A stretch of 64,000 nucleotides of DNA, taken from NCBI GenBank assembly GCA_028736075.1, contig CP117875.1, positions 2,356,001-2,420,000 on the forward strand. The letters are read 5' to 3'. Source of the DNA: Chryseobacterium sp. KACC 21268 (GTDB lineage: Bacteria > Bacteroidota > Bacteroidia > Flavobacteriales > Weeksellaceae). Shown piece by piece: positions 8,971 to 18,007 of the stretch. Position numbers and translations under genes: made by a program. The notes beneath the pieces are model-generated. The model ran no database searches, had not been told where the DNA came from, and saw only the letters and a list, made by a program, of their open reading frames with translations. Within the stretch, counting starts at the first letter, position 1; each line of letters starts with the position of its first letter.

Positions 8971-9801
8971 ATGGAAAATCTACTAAAAAAAATCAGTCTA
9001 TTTCAGTTGCTCTTTTTTACAGCCACTGTGTTTGGACAGGTCAGCGTCAAGAGATTAAATGACCCTTCCATTGTTGCCCAGCATAAAAGAATGGTCTTTC
9101 AAGATTGGGGAGATTGGAGACCTTACCCAAAATACTTTTTAGGAGTTCAAACCAATTTTGCTTACGCAACGGTTTGGGGGTTATGGTCTCCAAAAATAAA
9201 CAGGGATTATAAAGACGGCGAAGACATTCGACCATTAAAATCTACAGGAGTACAAAATCAGAGATTCGCTCAATTAAAATTTCAGGAGGAAGAAGCAAAA
9301 AAAATAAAGGCAGCTTCAGATACCATTCATAAAAGAAGTGTTCAGGATTTTGCCCATTGGACTTCAGCAACAGTAGATGCCGATCCACTTTGGCTGCTTT
9401 ATTACAAACGAATGCTAAAACCTATTACTGAATTCCCCGATACGCCTCAAAATTTTATGGAGTGGCGGCTGAAAGACCAGCAAACGTTTGAAACGCTCAA
9501 TACCACAGGAATAATAAGAAGACTTCAGGAAGAACTGGATCTCATCAAAGAAAAATATTCAATGTCCAGAAGTATGGATATGCCAAGAGGAAAACGATTC
9601 ATTATGTATCACGAAACCCTTATCAAGTGGAGAAAATTTGTACGGGAGTTAAGAGATTACAACAACAAGACAACACTCCTTACAGATTATAAAAACATTT
9701 TAAAGAACCATTCAAATTATACTTTGCCACCTGCGTGGACACCGGCATCAGACCAGCAAATTGTTCAAAATATGATGAATCATTATAAACACCGATTTTA
9801 A
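8971..9801 (+). CDS. Secreted conjugation-region protein, fourth of the set
   Basis: About 276 residues from ATG 8971 (an upstream in-frame ATG at 8923 overlaps the previous gene). A signal peptide ends at V-F-G-Q. The mature N-terminal part is Trp- and Tyr-rich (D-W-G-D-W-R-P-Y-P-K-Y-F) and unlike the other three, but the last 18 residues, SDQQIVQNMMNHYKHRF and its flank, match their shared tail. It is followed with a 2-bp gap by traJ. Function unknown. Confidence 0.65.
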   Translation: MENLLKKISLFQLLFFTATVFGQVSVKRLNDPSIVAQHKRMVFQDWGDWRPYPKYFLGVQTNFAYATVWGLWSPKINRDYKDGEDIRPLKSTGVQNQRFAQLKFQEEEAKKIKAASDTIHKRSVQDFAHWTSATVDADPLWLLYYKRMLKPITEFPDTPQNFMEWRLKDQQTFETLNTTGIIRRLQEELDLIKEKYSMSRSMDMPRGKRFIMYHETLIKWRKFVRELRDYNNKTTLLTDYKNILKNHSNYTLPPAWTPASDQQIVQNMMNHYKHRF

Positions 9802-9803
9802 AA

Positions 9804-11039
9804 ATGAATAAAACGATAACATTAACTTTTTGCTTATTAGCAATTCTTTTGCCTGTTATGGGATTTGCCCAAACAGATGCCGATTATAGCAATCTACTCC
9901 AATTTTTAAAAGGTGACGGTGCTTTTGAGAAATGGTTTATGGAGGTTTTTACAAAGCTGGATAACAGCGTACAGGACAGTGCGCAAGGTTCCGCTTTGGT
10001 AGGAAAAGCAATAGGCGGTTTAGGCGCTCTGATGTACCTCGGGTACATGGGTTGGCAAATGGCAGCCGGAGATAGAGAATGGGAAATTACCCCAATGCTG
10101 AAACCCATTCTCATAGGATTTACCCTTGTTTACTGGAGCGGATTTGTCAGTATGATTCAAGCACCATTTGAGGCCATTGCCGAACCAGGGATTTCAATTT
10201 TCAGCGAGATAGAATCAGAAGTTAACGACTTAAGGGTCGAAAGATTTAAGAAGCAGCAACAATTACTCGATGCCGTCATCAAACTGAAAGCGGAAGAAGA
10301 TGCCAAACAGGAAGTTATTGAAAATACCACTGAAGATGCCGATGATTCGTGGTTTGATATCAGTGAGGGATTGGATAAATTGATTCAGCCTATCAAAGAA
10401 TGGTCAATACGAATGGAATTCCAAATGCAAAAATTAGTAGCGGAACTCATTGAATTTGTCTGCTTGTCCATTCTTCGCATCTGCGTGTATCTTATTTTCT
10501 TCATTCAAAAAATATGGGCGTATATACTCATCATTTTAGGACCCATAGCCGTAGGGATGGCTTTGATTCCCGGATTTGAAAATTCTTTATACAGCTGGGT
10601 ATCAAAGTTTATCAATATCAATCTCTACACTTTTGTTGCCTACACCATCATCAACATCGGTCAGCAACTGATCGCTTCGGGTTATACAATGGAGATTGAA
10701 AGATACAATACGCTTTTATCCAACGGAACCATTACCAACTTAGACGCTTTGATGGTATACGTTTCAAATTCCGGAATGATCTACAATCAGCTGTTTACGT
10801 GTGTTGCCTATGTGGTCACAGGAATTGGAGTTTTAATGACTCCAACTATTGCAGACAGTATTGTTTCTGCGGGAGGAGCAGGATCAATGACCAAAATGAA
10901 AAATGCAGCGGGAAAAATAGCAAGCAGTGCCAAAACAGCAATATTGGCGGCTAAAACAGGAGGTGCTTCTGTCGCAGCGAGTGCAGCAGCAGGCTCAGCT
11001 TCGGGAAGAGTTAAGGAAGCGATGAAAAACGGAAAATAA
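9804..11039 (+). CDS. traJ: TraJ family conjugative transfer membrane protein (VirB6-like)
   Basis: A 411-residue protein with a signal peptide (G-F-A-Q near residue 24), a hydrophobic helix near 65-80, a charged coiled-coil-like segment at about 130-180 and then a cluster of membrane segments between about 210 and 360. The Ala/Gly/Ser-rich C-terminus (A-A-K-T-G-G-A-S-V-A-A-S-A-A-A) is typical of TraJ proteins. VirB6-like proteins form the inner-membrane channel for DNA. It stands in its usual place before traK. Confidence 0.85.
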   Translation: MNKTITLTFCLLAILLPVMGFAQTDADYSNLLQFLKGDGAFEKWFMEVFTKLDNSVQDSAQGSALVGKAIGGLGALMYLGYMGWQMAAGDREWEITPMLKPILIGFTLVYWSGFVSMIQAPFEAIAEPGISIFSEIESEVNDLRVERFKKQQQLLDAVIKLKAEEDAKQEVIENTTEDADDSWFDISEGLDKLIQPIKEWSIRMEFQMQKLVAELIEFVCLSILRICVYLIFFIQKIWAYILIILGPIAVGMALIPGFENSLYSWVSKFININLYTFVAYTIINIGQQLIASGYTMEIERYNTLLSNGTITNLDALMVYVSNSGMIYNQLFTCVAYVVTGIGVLMTPTIADSIVSAGGAGSMTKMKNAAGKIASSAKTAILAAKTGGASVAASAAAGSASGRVKEAMKNGK

Positions 11040-11057
11040 TCTCAAAAATTACCATAA

Positions 11058-11672
11058 ATGCTTATTAAAAACATAGAACAAAGAATTAAAATCAACAAGG
11101 TTTTTTCAATCTCAACCATTGTTTTTGCTGTTTTCATTGTCATTGCAGGGTTTTTCTTTGCGTACAGAATGATCGAGGATTCCAGAAGATCCATTTACAT
11201 TTTAGATAATGGGGTTCCGGTTCTTGCCAAGCAAACGGACGTACTTCTCAACCGACCTGTTGAATACAAAGCGCAGATAGAACTTTTCCACAGACTGTTT
11301 TTCACACTCGCTCCAGATGATACCTATATTAAGGATAATATTCAAAAGTCATTATATCTCATTGATGACAGCGGGAAAAAAGAATATACCAATTTAAAGG
11401 AAAAAGGTTTTTACAATCAGATCATCGCCTCCAGTTCAATGGTCAGTATCCATACCGATTCAATTGCACTCAATATGGAACAAAAGAAATTCTCTTTTTT
11501 CGGGAAACAAATGATCACAAGAAAATCCTCTGTCATTACCAGAATGCTCATAACCGAAGGTTTCTTTGAAGACATCATCAGAAGTCCCAATAATCCTCAC
11601 GGTGTGATTCTTAAAAACTGGCGAATCATCAATAACGAAGAACTATCCAATCAAAACAAAAATTCTTACTAA
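11058..11672 (+). CDS. traK: TraK family conjugative transfer protein (VirB8-like)
   Basis: A 204-residue protein with a short cytoplasmic N-terminus, one membrane helix at about residues 17-38, and a periplasmic domain of about 160 residues. Size, topology and the place between traJ and traM are those of TraK, the VirB8-like bridge between inner-membrane and outer parts of the channel. The N-terminal IEQRIKINKVFSI pattern is like that of other TraK proteins. Confidence 0.85.
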   Translation: MLIKNIEQRIKINKVFSISTIVFAVFIVIAGFFFAYRMIEDSRRSIYILDNGVPVLAKQTDVLLNRPVEYKAQIELFHRLFFTLAPDDTYIKDNIQKSLYLIDDSGKKEYTNLKEKGFYNQIIASSSMVSIHTDSIALNMEQKKFSFFGKQMITRKSSVITRMLITEGFFEDIIRSPNNPHGVILKNWRIINNEELSNQNKNSY

Positions 11673-11673
11673 A

Positions 11674-12027
11674 ATGAATACGACATTAAAACAAAAGGGT
11701 CAGAAATGGATACTATGGGCGGTTCAAAATCCGAAGAAATTCTTCACTTGTGCAATGATTTTACTGTCAGTTTCCTTTATAGGATCAATTATTCAAGGTG
11801 TTTTTTTTCCTTCCGAAACGGCATTTAAAATAAGACCTCCGGTTCTTTATTCAAACAATAAGACGAGTCAAAATTTGCCCATCAACAATGATAAAGAAAT
11901 GGAAAAAATAGTGAATGAACTCAAGACTTTAAAAGTAAAAAGAGACCAAAATTCTTTACAAAAAGAAGACAGCTTACGAATCGACTACCTGTTTAACCAA
12001 TACCAAAATTTAAAAAATGGACATTAA
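11674..12027 (+). CDS. Small membrane protein in the traL position
   Basis: A 117-residue protein with one membrane helix at about residues 25-45, then a Lys/Glu-rich tail that looks like a short coiled coil (about 75-115). It lies between traK and traM, where CTnDOT-type elements have the small TraL protein. The sequence alone does not prove that it is TraL. Its last 11 bp overlap the traM start. Confidence 0.65.
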   Translation: MNTTLKQKGQKWILWAVQNPKKFFTCAMILLSVSFIGSIIQGVFFPSETAFKIRPPVLYSNNKTSQNLPINNDKEMEKIVNELKTLKVKRDQNSLQKEDSLRIDYLFNQYQNLKNGH

Positions 12028-13231
12028 AAAGATCAATTTTAAAGATAAGAAATACGTTTTGCCACTTTTGGCTTTGCCGTTTCTTTTTCTTTTCGGCTAC
12101 GTGGGAGCGCAGTTTATGAAGGAAGATGCTTCTGCAAAGGATAAGCCCAAAGAACTGTCTCTTTCATTAGGCGAAACGCAGGATTCTATTATGACCAAAA
12201 ACGATGCTTACGATGAATTCTTTAAAAAAGAGGATAACCGAACAATGCTTGGAGGTTTGGATAAGGAATCAGACAGTTTACTAAGCTATGATGATCAATT
12301 ATCATTAGACCAAAAAAGAAAAATAGATTCATTAAAAGCGGTCAGCGGAAGACAGAATAGATATCAGGCAAAAGGAGATCAATCTTCATATTACAATCCC
12401 AATCAACAGCAAGGAGATGATAAAGATTATAAAAGGTCTTCAGAGATCATCAAAATGCTAAATGAAAAATCTTATGGAAATGAAAATAACAAATACTCTG
12501 ATACACAAAAAGAAAAACCTCAGTCCGCCCAACCAGATCCTGTAAAATATCTGAAAGAGCAGATGCTGGTAATGGATTCATTAGAAAAATCCCGTGATCC
12601 TGAATACCAAAATAAACTCGCAGCAGAACAGAGATTGAAATCAAATAAGGATAAGATGAACGATTTTCTCAATTCAACTTTCAATGTGAGCAAATCCGGA
12701 ATCAACAGCGGTTTTAATGCTTTCTATAAGGAAAAGGAAAATAGTTTTATCAAAGCGGTCATTGACGAAAACAACAAAGGATTTTTAGGAAGCAGGATCA
12801 GGTTCCGCTTGTTGGAAGACATCTTTGTTGGAAACAAAAAGATTGGCAAAGGTTCTATACTATATGGTCAAATTTCGGGATTTTCAATGCAAAGAGTCAA
12901 TCTCAATATTGTTTCGGTCTTTACAAAAGGAGAGATCTATCCGGTCAATCTATCCATTTACGATGTTGACGGGATGAAAGGATTGTACGTTCCACAAAGT
13001 GTTTTTAGAGATATGATGCGGGAAATGGGTAGCAACTCAGTTCAAGGAATACAGATGGATATGGGCGGAAAAGGATTTTTTTCAAGTATTGGAAGCAGCC
13101 TTTTTACTTCGACGTCTAAATCCATCGCCAATCTGATCAAAGAAAATAAAGCAAAACTGAAATACAACTCATATGTCTTTTTGATCGACGAAAAACAATT
13201 GAAAGATTCACAAAACCAACAAAAAAAATAA
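12017..13231 (+). CDS. traM: TraM family conjugative transposon protein (VirB10-like)
   Basis: A 404-residue protein: one membrane helix at about residues 14-32, a long polar, Lys/Asp/Gln-rich linker to about residue 220, and a folded C-terminal domain (I-R-F-R-L-L-E-D-I-F-V-G-N-K-K-I-G-K-G onward) that resembles the beta-rich domain of TraM/VirB10. Such proteins span the periplasm and join the inner and outer rings of the channel. Overlaps the preceding gene by 11 bp and is followed by traN after 4 bp. Confidence 0.87.
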   Translation: MDIKKINFKDKKYVLPLLALPFLFLFGYVGAQFMKEDASAKDKPKELSLSLGETQDSIMTKNDAYDEFFKKEDNRTMLGGLDKESDSLLSYDDQLSLDQKRKIDSLKAVSGRQNRYQAKGDQSSYYNPNQQQGDDKDYKRSSEIIKMLNEKSYGNENNKYSDTQKEKPQSAQPDPVKYLKEQMLVMDSLEKSRDPEYQNKLAAEQRLKSNKDKMNDFLNSTFNVSKSGINSGFNAFYKEKENSFIKAVIDENNKGFLGSRIRFRLLEDIFVGNKKIGKGSILYGQISGFSMQRVNLNIVSVFTKGEIYPVNLSIYDVDGMKGLYVPQSVFRDMMREMGSNSVQGIQMDMGGKGFFSSIGSSLFTSTSKSIANLIKENKAKLKYNSYVFLIDEKQLKDSQNQQKK

Positions 13232-13235
13232 AACA

Positions 13236-14105
13236 ATGAGAACTTTATTATACACCCTTTTAATATTCACAGCTCAATTTTTCACGGCTCAAACTGCAAC
13301 CAAAGAACAGATTGTTTCCGATTTACCTGAGATTGAAATTACCGAAGGCATCAACCTGCACATCATTTCGCCGGAACCCATTCAGTACGTGGATTTGTCA
13401 ACAGAAAAACTGACTGGAGATTTGCCTGCTACAAACATTGCCAGAATAAAGATCACAGACCATCCTGATTCTGACGAGAAAGGAAAAATCAATATACCTT
13501 CCGTTTTTTTTAATGGAAATACTATTGGGATCATTACCGTTGTCGCACAATCTTTCATTGCACAGTACAAAGTTGTTTATCGAAATCAGGATAACCTCAA
13601 TACGATTACCAATATTCATATACAGCCCGAAGCGATGCAGCCTGTAGAATTTGATAAAATGGTGTTCTCTAATCTTGAGTTGAGAAAATTTGCAATGGAT
13701 ATTATTCGAAAAAAATCTGAAAAAAATCCGATTAGAGAAGAAAAAAATCTAAAACTCAGCTTCCAGCTCAATAATGTCTATGTGATGAGTGATTATATTT
13801 TTTTAGATATGACCATCAAGAATAATTCTAATCTGAGCTATGATATTGAGGATTTGAAATTCTCCTTGGAAGACAAAAAAATACACAAAGCCACCAATAA
13901 CCAAAGTGTAGATCTAACACCCATTTTACAGCTCAATCCGCAGAAACACTTCAGAAAAAATTTCAGGAATATTTATGTTTTCAAAAAATTCACTTACCCA
14001 AACAGTAAAGTGATGATGATTCGCTTGATTGAAGAACAGCTCTCGGGGCGCACCATAGAAATGAAAGTCATCTATTCAGATATTCTGAAAGCAGATACCT
14101 TTTAA
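13236..14105 (+). CDS. traN: TraN family conjugative transposon protein (DUF4138, VirB9-like)
   Basis: A 289-residue secreted protein with a signal peptide ending near F-T-A-Q and a beta-rich mature part. The segment EGINLHIISPEPIQYVDLST and the later YVMSDYIFLDMTIKNNSNLS are like the two beta domains of TraN (DUF4138), the VirB9-like protein of the outer-membrane ring. It directly follows traM, the usual order. Confidence 0.87.
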   Translation: MRTLLYTLLIFTAQFFTAQTATKEQIVSDLPEIEITEGINLHIISPEPIQYVDLSTEKLTGDLPATNIARIKITDHPDSDEKGKINIPSVFFNGNTIGIITVVAQSFIAQYKVVYRNQDNLNTITNIHIQPEAMQPVEFDKMVFSNLELRKFAMDIIRKKSEKNPIREEKNLKLSFQLNNVYVMSDYIFLDMTIKNNSNLSYDIEDLKFSLEDKKIHKATNNQSVDLTPILQLNPQKHFRKNFRNIYVFKKFTYPNSKVMMIRLIEEQLSGRTIEMKVIYSDILKADTF

Positions 14106-14115
14106 TATTAAGACT

Positions 14116-14463
14116 ATGGAAAATTTTACAGTTATGCTGTGTTTTGCACTGGTGATATTACTATTTACCTACCATTCTGTTGCTATAATTATTATTTATA
14201 AAAAACGAAAAGAATTTATTATTGCCTATAAAAGGGTGTTAAACCTTAAAGATTGGTGTGATAAAATATCTGAATAGCCAGGTCACTCATACATTATCGA
14301 GAGTGTCGAAAAAAGAGGAAATGAATTAATTGCTCAATTGAATCTGTTGAATGCTAATCTTACTGGAATACAGGAACAGCAAAAAACATTACAGGAAGCG
14401 CAACAAAAGCTGCATAGCAATCTATTAGAAGAACACGAATTACTTAATCAATATTATTCTTAA
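14116..14463 (+). pseudogene. Small membrane/coiled-coil gene interrupted by an in-frame TAG
   Basis: From ATG 14116 the frame encodes 53 residues with one membrane helix (F-T-V-M-L-C-F-A-L-V-I-L-L-F-T-Y), meets TAG at 14275-14277, and then stays open in the same frame for 61 more codons to TAA at 14461-14463. The downstream part is a Gln/Leu/Glu-rich coiled coil. The final TAA overlaps the next gene's ATG (TAATG), the arrangement expected of an intact 115-codon gene coupled to the coupling-protein gene. I read this as a nonsense mutation; a sequencing error or readthrough cannot be excluded. The position fits the TraO-TraQ part of CTnDOT-type operons, but I do not recognise the family. Confidence 0.75.
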
Positions 14464-16454
14464 TGCAAGAACAACAACATCAAATAAAGATCTATGGCTT
14501 TCTGCAAAAAGCAGTGTACGCTGTGGTTGCATTAGACTGTGCTTCGCTTTTTTATCTGAATGCTGATGTTCCGGTAGTGTCCAACTTGCTGAAAAATTTT
14601 TCAAAGCTGAGCTTTATCTACCCACCTATCAATGCCAAATTTGCGACATTGATTCTTATTGGATTGGTAGCTGTCGGAACAAAAGCCAAGAAAAAGAAAG
14701 ACTTAAATATCGCAACAGAAATTGTCGTTCCTATGATTGCGGGATTGCTGATGATTTTTTCTTCATTAGTCTGGCAAAATGAGGCAGGAAATGCACAGCT
14801 TCCAAAAGTATTTCCCGGATTTAATCTCTATCAGGTAATCTATGCTATTCTTTCTTTTTTAGGGTCAGTTATTCTCCAAATGGGTGCAGACAGTATTTCT
14901 AAACTGATGCAGCAAAAAATGGGAAAAGACCGATGGAACGTGGAGGAAGAATCTTTTGACCAAAATCAAGAACTGGTAACGTCGGACGTCACAATCAACA
15001 TTCCATATTTATTCCGTTACAAAAACAAGAGCAATAAAGGCTGGATGAACATCAATCCTTTTAGAGGAACAATGGTCATCGGAACACCAGGTTCTGGAAA
15101 GTCGTTTGGTGTCATCAATCCTGCCATAAGACAATTGATCGCCAAAGGTTTCTGTCTCTGCATCTACGATTTTAAATTTCCTGATTTAGCACAGATTGCA
15201 TACTACCATTATTTGTTGAAAAAAAGTAAGGAGGCAGAATACGATTACAATTTCCACGTCATTAATCTCAACGAGGTTGAAAAATCAAAAAGAGTCAATC
15301 CGTTTCATAAAAAGTACATCCAAACTTTGGCAGAAGCTCAGGAAATGGCAGAATCGATGGTTTCATCTTTACAGAAAGGAGGTTCGAGTTCAGGAGGTGG
15401 TTCCGAAGCTTTCTTTACCCAATCTGCGATTAATTTCCTTTCATCCTGTATTTATTTTTTTGCAACATTCGAAAATGGAAAATATTCTGATTTGCCTCAT
15501 ATTCTTTCTTTTATGAACAGAAGCTATAAAGAAATTTTCGATACTCTTTTTACCAATGAAGAAATTTTCTCTTTGCTGTCACCTTTCAAGACGGCCTATG
15601 ACAACAAAGCATTTGACCAATTGGAAGGACAAATCGGAACACTCAAAATTTTCCTTTCCCGATTGGCAACCAAAGAAAGTTTTTGGGTGTTTTCAGGAGA
15701 TGAAGTGGAATTGAAGATAACCGACAGAGATAATCCTTCTATTATTATTCTGGCATCAGACCCGGGAACACAGGATATTAATTCTGCATTGTATTCTTCG
15801 GTATTAAACAGGACTTTAAGATTGATCAATTCCAAACACAATTTGCCGGGAGGAATTATTGCAGACGAATTTCCTACAATTTATATTCATAAAATTGACA
15901 ACATTGTAGCCACTGCGAGAAGCAACAGAGTTGCTGTTTTATTAGGCCTTCAGGAGCTTCCACAACTTCGACAATTTTACAAAAAGGAAGTTGCTGATAC
16001 GATTTCTGCCATTGTTGGAAATATTCTTTCCGGTTCTGCCAGAGACAAAAATACATTGGATTGGTTAGAGAAACTATTTGGGAAAATTAAACAGAAATCA
16101 TACTCGCAATCTATTTCCCAACAAGGAACAACCACTAGCATTAATGAAAAAATGGACAATATGATTCCTGCAGGAAAAATCGCAGCCTTGAAAACAGGAG
16201 AGATGGTTGGGATGATAGCGCAAGGAGAAGAAAATGATGTGCAAGAATATAAAACGTCCGCAGTGAATGGTAAAATTAATTTAGATATGAAAGCGATTCA
16301 AGAAGAAGAAAAAAACTATGTGAAAATGCCGTCATATTACTCTTTTGTAGATAAAAAGGGGGTTAATCGCAAAGAAGAGGTGTTGATGACCAATTTTAGA
16401 AAAATCAATAAAGAAGTTGAACTCATTGTGAATGAAAATATAAAAGCTGCATAA
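14463..16454 (+). CDS. VirD4-type coupling protein (TraG/TraD-like)
   Basis: A 663-residue type IV coupling protein that would hand the relaxase-DNA complex to the channel. Three or four membrane helices lie within residues 15-140; Walker A is GTPGSGKS at 207-214, the Walker B region is GGIIADEFP near 462-470, followed by the conserved ARSNRVAVLLGLQELPQL segment. The start is ATG 14463 overlapping the stop of the broken gene before it. A 79-residue frame at 15277-15516 is a shadow. Confidence 0.92.
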   Translation: MQEQQHQIKIYGFLQKAVYAVVALDCASLFYLNADVPVVSNLLKNFSKLSFIYPPINAKFATLILIGLVAVGTKAKKKKDLNIATEIVVPMIAGLLMIFSSLVWQNEAGNAQLPKVFPGFNLYQVIYAILSFLGSVILQMGADSISKLMQQKMGKDRWNVEEESFDQNQELVTSDVTINIPYLFRYKNKSNKGWMNINPFRGTMVIGTPGSGKSFGVINPAIRQLIAKGFCLCIYDFKFPDLAQIAYYHYLLKKSKEAEYDYNFHVINLNEVEKSKRVNPFHKKYIQTLAEAQEMAESMVSSLQKGGSSSGGGSEAFFTQSAINFLSSCIYFFATFENGKYSDLPHILSFMNRSYKEIFDTLFTNEEIFSLLSPFKTAYDNKAFDQLEGQIGTLKIFLSRLATKESFWVFSGDEVELKITDRDNPSIIILASDPGTQDINSALYSSVLNRTLRLINSKHNLPGGIIADEFPTIYIHKIDNIVATARSNRVAVLLGLQELPQLRQFYKKEVADTISAIVGNILSGSARDKNTLDWLEKLFGKIKQKSYSQSISQQGTTTSINEKMDNMIPAGKIAALKTGEMVGMIAQGEENDVQEYKTSAVNGKINLDMKAIQEEEKNYVKMPSYYSFVDKKGVNRKEEVLMTNFRKINKEVELIVNENIKAA

Positions 16455-16455
16455 A

Positions 16456-17298
16456 ATGAAAAAACTAAAATACAAATTTACTTTGATGGCGCTGTTTTAC
16501 AGTAGCTTATCATTTGCGCAATTTAATACGATTATACCAACATTACCAAAAAAATCTGAAAATATAAAAGTATCAGATAAAACTAACATTGACGAACCGG
16601 TAAACCAGAAAAAGAATAAAAAAACGTGGAAAGAGGTTTTAAACATCATCACAAAATCAGATCTGAAAAATCAAATTGATTCCCTGAAAATACTCATTAA
16701 AGAATATGGAAGTGTAAAGGATGAAGGGATAAATGACATTGAAAAACTCAAAACTTCTTTAACGCAGCTCACACAAAATCAGCTTGAAGATCATAGAGAA
16801 ACATCAAAGAAGCAGGCTGCAGTTACGACTTATGATTTTGTAGATGAACCAAAAAAATATTTTTCAAAAATTGTAATGCCACTTAAAAATAAATTGACAG
16901 TAACATCATCTTATGGAACCAGAACGCATCCCATTTTCGGAAGCAAAAAAATGCACAACGGGATCGACCTTAAAGCCAACTATGAAAATGTCTATTCCGT
17001 AATAGATGGAATTGTTACGGCAACTGGTTGGGATTCTAAAGGCGGTGGAAATTTCATCAAAGTAAAACATTTCAACCGTTTTGAAACAACCTATATGCAC
17101 TTATCAGAGATCTATTATCGGATTGGCGAAAAAGTAAAAGCTGGTTTTATCATTGGCAAAAGTGGCAATTCCGGAAACTCAACGGGACCACATTTGCATT
17201 TTTCGGTAAAAGAATTTGGACAAAGCATCAATCCTTCTCATTTTTTAAACGACCTCACAAAAGTAAACAATTTAATAACAAACCATTATGAACACTAA
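16456..17298 (+). CDS. M23-family peptidoglycan endopeptidase of the conjugation operon
   Basis: A 280-residue exported protein: signal peptide (S-L-S-F-A-Q), a helical linker (about 55-120) and an M23 domain from about 140. Zinc ligands and catalytic residues are visible: H167 and D171 in H-N-G-I-D, then H246-L-H248. It begins 1 bp after the coupling-protein stop. M23 or other lytic enzymes in conjugation operons open the cell wall for the mating channel. The frame overlaps the next gene by 11 bp. Confidence 0.9.
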   Translation: MKKLKYKFTLMALFYSSLSFAQFNTIIPTLPKKSENIKVSDKTNIDEPVNQKKNKKTWKEVLNIITKSDLKNQIDSLKILIKEYGSVKDEGINDIEKLKTSLTQLTQNQLEDHRETSKKQAAVTTYDFVDEPKKYFSKIVMPLKNKLTVTSSYGTRTHPIFGSKKMHNGIDLKANYENVYSVIDGIVTATGWDSKGGGNFIKVKHFNRFETTYMHLSEIYYRIGEKVKAGFIIGKSGNSGNSTGPHLHFSVKEFGQSINPSHFLNDLTKVNNLITNHYEH

Positions 17299-17992
17299 CA
17301 CTTTACCAACAGACGAACTAAAGAAATATGGCATCATCGAAACAGACAATTCGTTTTCTAAAAAGCTAAATTCGGATGATATTCAAAAATTTCTGCAAGG
17401 ATATACCATCGTTGCGGACAACGACATAAACAGGGCGACTTTTCAGCTTACGGATAATAATACCAAACTGAAAGTTATCTTTTTGGAAAGAGATAAAAGT
17501 ATTTCTGAAATTCTCAAAAACAGTAAAGACAAAATTGAATATTCTGATATTCAAGACCTTTCAAAATCAGAAAAAGAATTGATTTATGAAAAAAAGGCTT
17601 TCATTTTCGACAAAGAAACCAATAAGGTGGTTGAGTTTGATCTCATTAAAAACACAAGAGAATTAACTGCAATTATTGCAGATAAAAGAGATGTAGCAGA
17701 AACCAACCTCTACAAAAATGAACTTATGAAACTGAAATCTTTTCTACAGGATAAAATTGACCAGTTCCCAGAAATGGCAAAAGAAATCGCTAAGGATCTG
17801 AATATCGTTTCCAAAGAGATAGGAACAGTTGATGGAATTTCTAAAAAGCAGCATCAATCACAGGAGCAGAATAAATCTGACATTCAGCTAAATGTAAATG
17901 ACCCCGATGTCTATCAAGACGCCAATAGAATGAGAGAGGAAAACTCAGAACAAGAAGAGGAAGTAGAAAAGTCACGAAGATTTAGAAGGTAA
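17288..17992 (+). CDS. Hypothetical cytoplasmic protein of the element
   Basis: A 234-residue protein with no signal peptide or membrane segment. The first 110 residues contain a possible small folded domain (L-Q-G-Y-T-I-V-A-D-N-D-I-N-R-A-T-F and K-K-A-F-I-F-D-K-E-T-N-K-V), remotely like the DUF4099/DUF3945 regions common in Bacteroidetes mobile elements; residues about 140-180 are helical and the tail is acidic then basic (R-R-F-R-R). I do not assign a function. It overlaps the peptidase gene and precedes a related accessory gene after 15 bp. Confidence 0.6.
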   Translation: MNTNTLPTDELKKYGIIETDNSFSKKLNSDDIQKFLQGYTIVADNDINRATFQLTDNNTKLKVIFLERDKSISEILKNSKDKIEYSDIQDLSKSEKELIYEKKAFIFDKETNKVVEFDLIKNTRELTAIIADKRDVAETNLYKNELMKLKSFLQDKIDQFPEMAKEIAKDLNIVSKEIGTVDGISKKQHQSQEQNKSDIQLNVNDPDVYQDANRMREENSEQEEEVEKSRRFRR

Positions 17993-18007
17993 ATTTAAAA
18001 CTAAAAA

